A stretch of DNA of 64,000 nt from Collinsella sp. AF25-2LB (lineage in GTDB: Bacteria > Actinomycetota > Coriobacteriia > Coriobacteriales > Coriobacteriaceae): assembly GCF_003458415.1 (NCBI RefSeq), contig NZ_QRUF01000008.1, forward strand, positions 12,582-76,581. The letters run 5' to 3'. The stretch's first letter is position 1, and the number at the start of each line of letters is the position of its first letter. The notes under the pieces are model-generated. The model ran no database searches, was not told the DNA's origin, and saw nothing but the letters and a program-made list of their open reading frames with translations. Below are positions 58,367 to 64,000 of this stretch, in pieces. Position numbers and translations under genes: made by a program.

Positions 58367-61300
58367 ATGGCAAACTACAGTCCACAACACTTTGAGCCTC
58401 GGGCCAAGACTGCCAACGTCAAGGGCGTTGCTAACCGCGCCGTCGCAACCGTTTTGACGGCGGGCCTCATCGCTCAGCCGCTCATGTCGCCGCTGGCGGC
58501 AATCGCCGCACCGTCAACCGATAACGGCGATTCTGTTCAGGGGGGGGGTAGTTCTGTAGAGAACACCGTTGCCGCCGGTAACCAAGCGGTCGTAAAGACG
58601 GCTGCCCAGCTGGCCGAGGAGTCGGCAAAGCAGCTCAAGGACGCTCAGGCCGCCTACGATGCCGCCCAGAAGAAGGCCGACGCGGCGGGCCAGTCTCAAA
58701 AGCAGGCACAGCAGCAAAAGAATCAGGCCTCGCAGGCCGTGACCGATAACGCCGCCGAGCAGAACGAGGCCGAGGTAGCCGCGCTTCAGGAGAAGATCGA
58801 CGAGCTTAAGGCAGCCGTCGAAAAGACCGAGCAGCAGCAGAAGAAGCTGGGCGACCTGAACGATCAGCTCGAACAGGCCAACAAGAGTGTCGAGGATAAG
58901 ACCCAGGCGCTCAAGGACGCCAAGGCAAAGCAGGATGAGGCCAAGAAGGCCCTCGATGATGCCCAGGCCAAGCTCGAGGCCATGGGTATGGACGAGTACG
59001 AGGCCGCCAAGAAGGCCGTCGAGGACGCGCGGGCAAAGCTCGATGACGCCAATAAGGCCGTTACTACTGCACAGGACAATCTGGACCAGGCCAAGGCTGC
59101 CGAGGCCAGCGCCCAGCAGGAAAAGCAGAATACCGAGGCAGCTTTGACGACTGCCCAGGCCAAGAAGCAGGAGACTGCCGCTGCTCTCGCAGCCGCAACC
59201 ACCGCGCGCGATAACGCCCAGCAGAAGTTCAACCAGGCGCAGGCCGCGCTCGATGCTGCCGTCTCGGGTACGGGTGTTGACCTGAGTGCGCTTGAGGCCG
59301 CCAAGAAAGCTGCTGCTGGTGAGCTCAAGACCGCGCAGGCGGAGCTCAATGCCGCGACGGATGCCGACGCCACCGCACAGACAAATCTGCAGGCCGCCCA
59401 GGCTGCCGTCGCTGCCGCGCAGGAGAAGGCCAACGCCGCCAACGCTGCTGTAGCATCTGCCCAGTCTGCATACGATGCGGCAAACAAGGAGTACAAGGAC
59501 GCGGCCAGTAAGCGTGACGCCGCGAAGACGGCATACGAGCAGGCCCAGCAGACCGAGGCCGACAAGAAGACCGCGTACGATAAGCTTGTCGAAGTTCGCA
59601 AGCAGAAGCGCAGTGAGTGGGAGGCAGCCTGCGCTGCTTCGAACGCCGCGGAAAAGGCTTATGACGCTGCTAATGTCCAGGTTGAGGCTCTTGAGCAGCA
59701 GATTGCTGACCTCAAGTCCAACATGACCGTTGACCAGGAAGTCATCAATAAGGGCATGCTCGGCTTTATGGCCTACATCAGCAACAGCAGCGATTTCACG
59801 GCTATGCAGAAATCGAACGCCAAGGACGCAATGGCTACACTCACCGGCGCTGACGACAAAGCCGAGTGGTATGACGATTACGTCGATCAGGACATGTCTC
59901 GCGACACCAATCCGCTTTCCTTGGAACAGCTGCGCAACGCCCTGACATATCTCGACACCCAGAACAACCTCCGCAAGGCGAACGGTCAGTCGGCGCTCAG
60001 CGTCAGCCTCCGCATGACCGCAGCAGCTGCACTCAACGCCTCATATTCATCGAATATTTGGGATCACTCGAACTGTTACTTCGATAATGCTGAGAATCTC
60101 GCAGGTGGTGGCGGTGCATATACCGGTGGTGAGACCGAGGATACCCTGGGCTGGCCCTACACCGGTCTCTACACTCAGGAGAAGGTTAATTACGAGAATT
60201 GGATTAAAAAGTACGGTGTGGATAGCGAGGCCGGCAAAGATCTCATGGCTCATCGCTATGATTCGTACTATATCTACCAAAACTATTACGATGTGTACCA
60301 CGGTACAAAAGATAAGAATGGCAATCAAAGAGGAGACGCCTGCGGGCACTATCTCAACATTATCGATTCCGCTACGGTGGCTATCGGCATCGCGACCGGT
60401 AGCGGTAAGAACACCGATTCCGAGGTAACCATATTCGATTACAGCGCTGATGACACTCAGGCTGATTTCACTGTTTCCGAGTTCAAGAAGCTCGTCAACG
60501 ACTACATCGATTCTGCCTATAACGCTGGCGGCACGCAGGCGCAGAAGGCGCAACTCAAGGAGCTTCAGGGCAAGCTCGCCGAGGCGCAGAAGAACTTTGG
60601 AACTACTAGGGAAGCTTACTTCGCAGCTGTAAACGGGCAGGATGCCGCCCAGGACGCTTTCACCGCAGCCGATGTGAACATGAACACCGCCAAGGGCGAG
60701 TACGAGAAGGCTCAGTCCGCTACTGCTGCCGCCAAGTCCGCCTACACCGCCGCCGAAGCCAAACTCAAGGGTATCGACGTCAAGACGCCCAAGACCAAGC
60801 TCAACGCCGCCAAGGGCGAGGCCGCTACTGCCCAGGCAGCTCTCGATAAGGCAAACGTCACGCTTGCTGACGGCAAGGCAAAGGCAACCGATGCCGCTGC
60901 TCAAAAGGCGAAGGCTCGCAGCGCCCGCGATGCTGCCAAGGTAAAGTCCGATCAGGCCAAAGAGGCGTATGACAACGCTACCGCTTCGGTCAAGGACCTT
61001 GCCGCCAAGTGCGATGCCGCCAAGACGGATCTTGCGAACAAGCAGGGCACGCTTGACGATGCCAAGAAGGCCGACGACACTGCCCAGGCTGGCGTTGACA
61101 AGGCTCAGGCCGCAGATGTGCACGCCGCGACCGCTCTTTCGGGCGCCAAGCAGGCAGTTGCCGCCAAGACGCAGACCCTGTCCGACGCACAGGCGAAGGC
61201 CAAGGCCGCCGAGGACGAGCTTGCCACCGCAAACAAGGCCTTCGAGCGCTTCGCCGGTGCCCAGAAGGCGGTCGACGACGCCAAGGCCGCCTATGACGCT

Positions 61301-61888
61301 GCCGTCGCCGGTGTCGCCGATGCCCAGAAGCAGCTCGAGGCCGCCAACGAAGCCGTCGTCGATGCGAACCTCGATATCTTCAAGGCCAAGGCCGAGCTTG
61401 CCAACGATGAGGCACTCAAGGCCGATCTTGAGGCTGTCGACCACAAGGCATCCCTTGCCGCGGGCACGACGGGCAACGAGAAGCTGGTCAAGCTGAACGC
61501 TGCCTACGCTCGCTATAAGGCCGCCGTCGATGCCGCCGCTGGCCTCAAGACTGCTCTGAGCGATGCCGATGCCAAGCTGTCCGATGCCAACGACGCCTAT
61601 GCCGCCGCACTGGCCGAGCTCGGAGATGCCAAGGATGCCCTGGCTGCCGCGCAGGCCGAGTACGACAAGTATCATCCCAAGGCCGAGCCGCAGAGCAAGC
61701 CTCAGGCCAAGCCCCAGGTTACGCAGGCCGCCGCAAAGGCCCCCGTTGCCAAGAAACAGGCTGCGCCTGCCGCGCTCGCCCAGACTGGCGACAATTCCGC
61801 TCTTGCGGGCGAGGTGTTCGTCATCGGCGGTATCACCCTCGTGGCCGCTGGTGTGACGCTGAGCGATCGTCGTCGCAAGCAGATGTAG
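58367..61888 (+). CDS. LAQTG-anchored coiled-coil surface protein with CAP domain and G9 switch tract
   Basis: A 1173-aa secreted protein. Signal peptide about 1-48 (cleavage near AAIAAPS). Residues about 68-455 form one long Ala/Lys/Glu/Gln-rich coiled coil. A globular CAP/SCP domain follows (about 515-720; AALNASYSSNIWDHS, AENLAGG, GHYLNIIDSATVAIGIA). A second coiled coil (about 725-1100), a Pro/Lys/Gln-rich wall segment and the sorting signal LAQTGD (near 1137) with hydrophobic helix and RRRKQM tail end the chain. It is probably sortase-anchored and fibre-like, for adhesion. A run of nine G at codons 58-61 makes expression phase-switchable. GGGAGAAAGCC precedes the start. Confidence 0.9.
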   Translation: MANYSPQHFEPRAKTANVKGVANRAVATVLTAGLIAQPLMSPLAAIAAPSTDNGDSVQGGGSSVENTVAAGNQAVVKTAAQLAEESAKQLKDAQAAYDAAQKKADAAGQSQKQAQQQKNQASQAVTDNAAEQNEAEVAALQEKIDELKAAVEKTEQQQKKLGDLNDQLEQANKSVEDKTQALKDAKAKQDEAKKALDDAQAKLEAMGMDEYEAAKKAVEDARAKLDDANKAVTTAQDNLDQAKAAEASAQQEKQNTEAALTTAQAKKQETAAALAAATTARDNAQQKFNQAQAALDAAVSGTGVDLSALEAAKKAAAGELKTAQAELNAATDADATAQTNLQAAQAAVAAAQEKANAANAAVASAQSAYDAANKEYKDAASKRDAAKTAYEQAQQTEADKKTAYDKLVEVRKQKRSEWEAACAASNAAEKAYDAANVQVEALEQQIADLKSNMTVDQEVINKGMLGFMAYISNSSDFTAMQKSNAKDAMATLTGADDKAEWYDDYVDQDMSRDTNPLSLEQLRNALTYLDTQNNLRKANGQSALSVSLRMTAAAALNASYSSNIWDHSNCYFDNAENLAGGGGAYTGGETEDTLGWPYTGLYTQEKVNYENWIKKYGVDSEAGKDLMAHRYDSYYIYQNYYDVYHGTKDKNGNQRGDACGHYLNIIDSATVAIGIATGSGKNTDSEVTIFDYSADDTQADFTVSEFKKLVNDYIDSAYNAGGTQAQKAQLKELQGKLAEAQKNFGTTREAYFAAVNGQDAAQDAFTAADVNMNTAKGEYEKAQSATAAAKSAYTAAEAKLKGIDVKTPKTKLNAAKGEAATAQAALDKANVTLADGKAKATDAAAQKAKARSARDAAKVKSDQAKEAYDNATASVKDLAAKCDAAKTDLANKQGTLDDAKKADDTAQAGVDKAQAADVHAATALSGAKQAVAAKTQTLSDAQAKAKAAEDELATANKAFERFAGAQKAVDDAKAAYDAAVAGVADAQKQLEAANEAVVDANLDIFKAKAELANDEALKADLEAVDHKASLAAGTTGNEKLVKLNAAYARYKAAVDAAAGLKTALSDADAKLSDANDAYAAALAELGDAKDALAAAQAEYDKYHPKAEPQSKPQAKPQVTQAAAKAPVAKKQAAPAALAQTGDNSALAGEVFVIGGITLVAAGVTLSDRRRKQM
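58540..58548 (+). repeat. G9 homopolymer in the surface protein gene
   Basis: Nine consecutive G lie just after the signal-peptide region. With nine the frame is open. With ten the next codons are GGG-TAG; with eight, GTA-GTT-CTG-TAG. Either slip therefore stops translation within a few codons. Confidence 0.9.
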
Positions 61889-61955
61889 CGTTTCGAGCGT
61901 AGTTTCTGCAACGAACTTCGGTTCATAGCAGGAACGCTTCGATAGCTTAACCGAT

Positions 61956-61998
61956 AAGGCCGGCGCGCTGTTAAACGCAGCGCGCCGGCCTTTCTTTG
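61956..61998 (+). terminator. Terminator of the surface protein gene
   Basis: AAGGCCGGCGCGCTG pairs perfectly with CAGCGCGCCGGCCTT, followed by TCTTTG. Confidence 0.88.
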
Positions 61999-62008
61999 TT
62001 TCGATTTC

Positions 62009-62047
62009 AAAAAGCCCGGTCAGCAGCCGCAAAAGCTACCGACCGGG
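62009..62047 (-). terminator. Terminator of the OPT transporter gene
   Basis: On the minus strand GCCCGGTCGGTAGC pairs with GCTGCTGACCGGGC, followed by TTTTTG. Confidence 0.85.
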
Positions 62048-62089
62048 CAAGCCGTAGGCAATATGGTTGCTGTCGAGCAGCTGCTCGAC

Positions 62090-63793
62090 TTAGCCCAGCA
62101 GGCTTAAGCCCACGGAGACAAATGCCAGGATAACGCCGACGATGGACTCGCCGCCGAGCAGGCCGCTGGCGACAACCAGGCCCTGCTCCTGGAAGGCGGC
62201 GTCCTTGGCAGCCCTCTCCTCGTCAGAAAGACCAGCGGTGGCGTCGCGGTGGGCGGACCACTTGTCGTAGGCGAGCTTGATACAGGAGCCCAGGAATGCC
62301 GTGAGTGACATGTAGAACGGCAGGTACACGCCCAGGCCGATCATCATGGCCGGAATGCCGAGCCAGTACATGACGATGCCGGCGATAAAGCCGCCTGCGA
62401 ACCACGGCACGCTCGGGATGCCCGAGACCATGGTGGCGACGACGCTTGCCTGCGCGGCCACAAAGCTCTTGTCGGGGCCGAAAGCATCCGGACCATAGGC
62501 GGTGACAAGCGCGACCATGACGGCAGCGGCGACCAGGGCGCCCACGATGCCGCCGATGGCCTGGCCGATCCACTGCGCACGCGGATTGGTGCCCAGCACG
62601 GCGCCGGCCTTAAAGTCGTTCATGACGTCGCCCGCAAGGCCGCATGCCACGGCCACGATGCCGGCGATAAAGAACAGCTTGACCTGGGCGATCTGTGCGA
62701 AGGCAGCCACGATGAGCATGACGATGAGGCCGAAGATCTCCATGGGGTCGATGCCCGTCTGGCCGCAGCTCTGCGCGCTCATGATGGTGGTGACAAAGGT
62801 GAACAGCGTGACGATGACGGCCGGGACGGGGCCAAGGTCGAGCGCGATGGCGACGATCACGGCGATGGCGGCAGTACCCAGGCCGATGATGCCGGCGTCG
62901 AGCTTAAGCGAGCCCGAGATGAGCGACTGCTCGTCGGTGTCGCTGGAGCTGTCGGCGGCGAGGCCGCGGGCGATGCCGGCGACCTGCGGCAGGATGTCCT
63001 TGAGGACGACGGCGACGCCAAAGCCCATCATGAGGCCCATGCCGAGCGATTTGACGATGCCCTGCGCAGTCACAACGTCGAATAGACCGGCAGCGGTGCC
63101 GCCCACGATGATGCCAAAGTTACCTAGCAGCGCGCCGGCAAACCAGAAGGCAACCGGGGCGAAGCCAACCAAAAAGCCGATGGAGAGCAGCATGGGCGAG
63201 TTATAGATGGCAAAGGTCACGCCGGGGATATTGAGCGTGCACAGCATGCTGGGCACCACGCCCAGAGCGTCGCGAAGCACGCTGTAGATGCCTGCGATGG
63301 CCATGGAGCCAAAGAGCTGCTTGCCGGTCTTGCCGCCGGCCTCGGTGGCGCGCAGTGTCTGAGCTGCGGCATTGCCGGTGGGAAACTCCAGCGCGGCGTC
63401 CACGATAAAGTGGCGGTGGATGAGCGCCGTTGCCAGCAGGCCCAAGATGGTGCCGGCGAGTGCCACGATAAACATGTCGAGCCAGCTGATCTGGTCGGCA
63501 TAGCCCAGCATCCAGGCGCCCGGGATGGTAAACGCCAGGCCGCCGGCGACCATGGCGCCCGCGGACATGATGGTGTGGGTGACGTTGGCCTCGTTGAGGC
63601 TGGCGTCACCCATGAGCTTCAGGAAGAACAGCGAGATGACGGCAGCGAAAATAATCGGCCAGGGGAGTGCACCCATCTTGAGGGCCGTGTAGGCCGAGCT
63701 TGCCGTGATGATCACGCAGCCAAGGACGCCGATGACGACGCCGCGCAGCGTGAGTTGCCCGCGCATCGAAGCGCGGTTCGAGGGATTGCTCAT
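62090..63793 (-). CDS. OPT-family oligopeptide transporter
   Basis: A 567-aa membrane protein of the OPT (oligopeptide/metal-chelate) family with about 14 hydrophobic segments. Recognised parts are the N-terminal TLRGVVIGVLGCVIITASSAYTALK in two halves, the EFPTGNAAAQTLRA motif (about 138-151) and GGKTGKQLF after it. Bacterial members import peptides or siderophore-like compounds by proton symport. AAAGGAG lies seven bases before ATG 63793. It is monocistronic with its own promoter and terminator. Confidence 0.88.
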   Translation of the reverse strand: MSNPSNRASMRGQLTLRGVVIGVLGCVIITASSAYTALKMGALPWPIIFAAVISLFFLKLMGDASLNEANVTHTIMSAGAMVAGGLAFTIPGAWMLGYADQISWLDMFIVALAGTILGLLATALIHRHFIVDAALEFPTGNAAAQTLRATEAGGKTGKQLFGSMAIAGIYSVLRDALGVVPSMLCTLNIPGVTFAIYNSPMLLSIGFLVGFAPVAFWFAGALLGNFGIIVGGTAAGLFDVVTAQGIVKSLGMGLMMGFGVAVVLKDILPQVAGIARGLAADSSSDTDEQSLISGSLKLDAGIIGLGTAAIAVIVAIALDLGPVPAVIVTLFTFVTTIMSAQSCGQTGIDPMEIFGLIVMLIVAAFAQIAQVKLFFIAGIVAVACGLAGDVMNDFKAGAVLGTNPRAQWIGQAIGGIVGALVAAAVMVALVTAYGPDAFGPDKSFVAAQASVVATMVSGIPSVPWFAGGFIAGIVMYWLGIPAMMIGLGVYLPFYMSLTAFLGSCIKLAYDKWSAHRDATAGLSDEERAAKDAAFQEQGLVVASGLLGGESIVGVILAFVSVGLSLLG

Positions 63794-63817
63794 ATAAAAC
63801 TCCTTTGCGTATATCCG

Positions 63818-63909
63818 CTTCCCCCGGGAGCGCCGTTACGGATACGGCGCGGGAAGTCGGGTTACCAAGGGTCGCCGCGTGAACTCGCAAACGACCGCGC
63901 ACCAGTATA
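63818..63909 (-). promoter_or_regulatory. Promoter and structured leader of the OPT gene
   Basis: A -10 box TATACT (minus strand, 63904-63909) is followed by a leader of about 105 bases that folds CTTCCC/GGGAAG around GCGCCGT/ACGGCGC (63818-63856). The -35 is weak. The remaining sequence to 64000 has a small inverted pair TTTGGGA/TCCCAAA (63926-63956) and no gene. Confidence 0.45.
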
Positions 63910-64000
63910 GCGGCACGGCAGTTAATTTGGGACTGGGCTTTTTTAGCTATCCCAAACGAAGCCGAAGGATGATTATTCTGGGACGGGGGGTTTAAAAAAA

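Noticed and set aside
60047..62032. A 661-codon minus-strand frame under the surface protein gene
   Set aside because: Repetitive Leu/Gly/Ile composition mirrors the Ala/Lys/Asp coiled-coil codons on the plus strand; it also crosses two terminators.

Overview
The window is a high-GC, gene-dense bacterial chromosome segment. Protein content and style point to Collinsella or a close relative (Coriobacteriia, gut Actinomycetota): an LAQTG-anchored surface protein, many PTS and amino-acid uptake genes, a pyruvate formate-lyase activating enzyme, a 2-hydroxyacyl-CoA dehydratase activase-like giant, a mixed-motif phosphofructokinase and an actinobacterial/Bacillus-style LexA box. The genus is inferred from these features and was not tested by a search. 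No rRNA, tRNA, CRISPR array, prophage or transposase gene was seen.

Layout. 1-3361: sucrose/fructan uptake and hydrolysis (GH32 fragment, PTS EIIBC, GH32). 3638-6982: DegV, pflA, mtnN, engB. 7239-12533: threonine/lysine-branch genes, thrC-thrB on the minus strand divergent from lysC and asd on the plus strand, with no homoserine dehydrogenase. 12884-15728: ogt-type methyltransferase, a CLC transporter with a leader attenuator, and a GyrI-like gene with a LexA box. 16000-19472: MacB/FtsX-type ABC pair. 19987-25211: XRE membrane regulator, pfkA, C-N hydrolase, M18 aminopeptidase. 25351-26291: type II toxin-antitoxin pair (RelB-like/PIN). 26471-30387: 2-hydroxyacid dehydrogenase, map, radical SAM protein, alpha/beta hydrolase. 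30599-32859: degenerate GGDEF-REC-HD-GYP regulator plus an Hpt protein. 33090-36517: DUF2975/XRE pair and a lower-GC three-gene ABC exporter. 36627-40948: polar amino-acid ABC operon with a PuuD-like amidase. 41519-49217: dxs-like gene, HD hydrolase, CmpB-type membrane protein, amt, PII, TetR/MFS efflux pair. 49333-51458: HAD phosphatase, a candidate type I toxin-antisense RNA locus, TetR. 51470-58059: giant activase, sulfotransferase remnant, DUF389 protein. 58367-63793: phase-variable-looking surface protein and an OPT transporter.

The most unusual aspect is the intergenic DNA. Nearly every gap of more than 100 bases holds a long, often near-perfect inverted repeat, and several fall into families: a 40-bp GGGACAGG element in five copies with compensatory changes, an AGTTGCGGTGA hairpin in three copies, a CTGTAACA hairpin in two copies, a TGTGACAAAG hairpin in two copies, and two giant cruciforms 5.5 kb apart that share one apex. 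The three items most worth follow-up are the compact type I toxin-like locus at 50253-50569, the G9 tract that makes the surface protein at 58367 switchable, and the perfect 21-bp hairpin that buries the ribosome binding site of the HAD gene at 49333.
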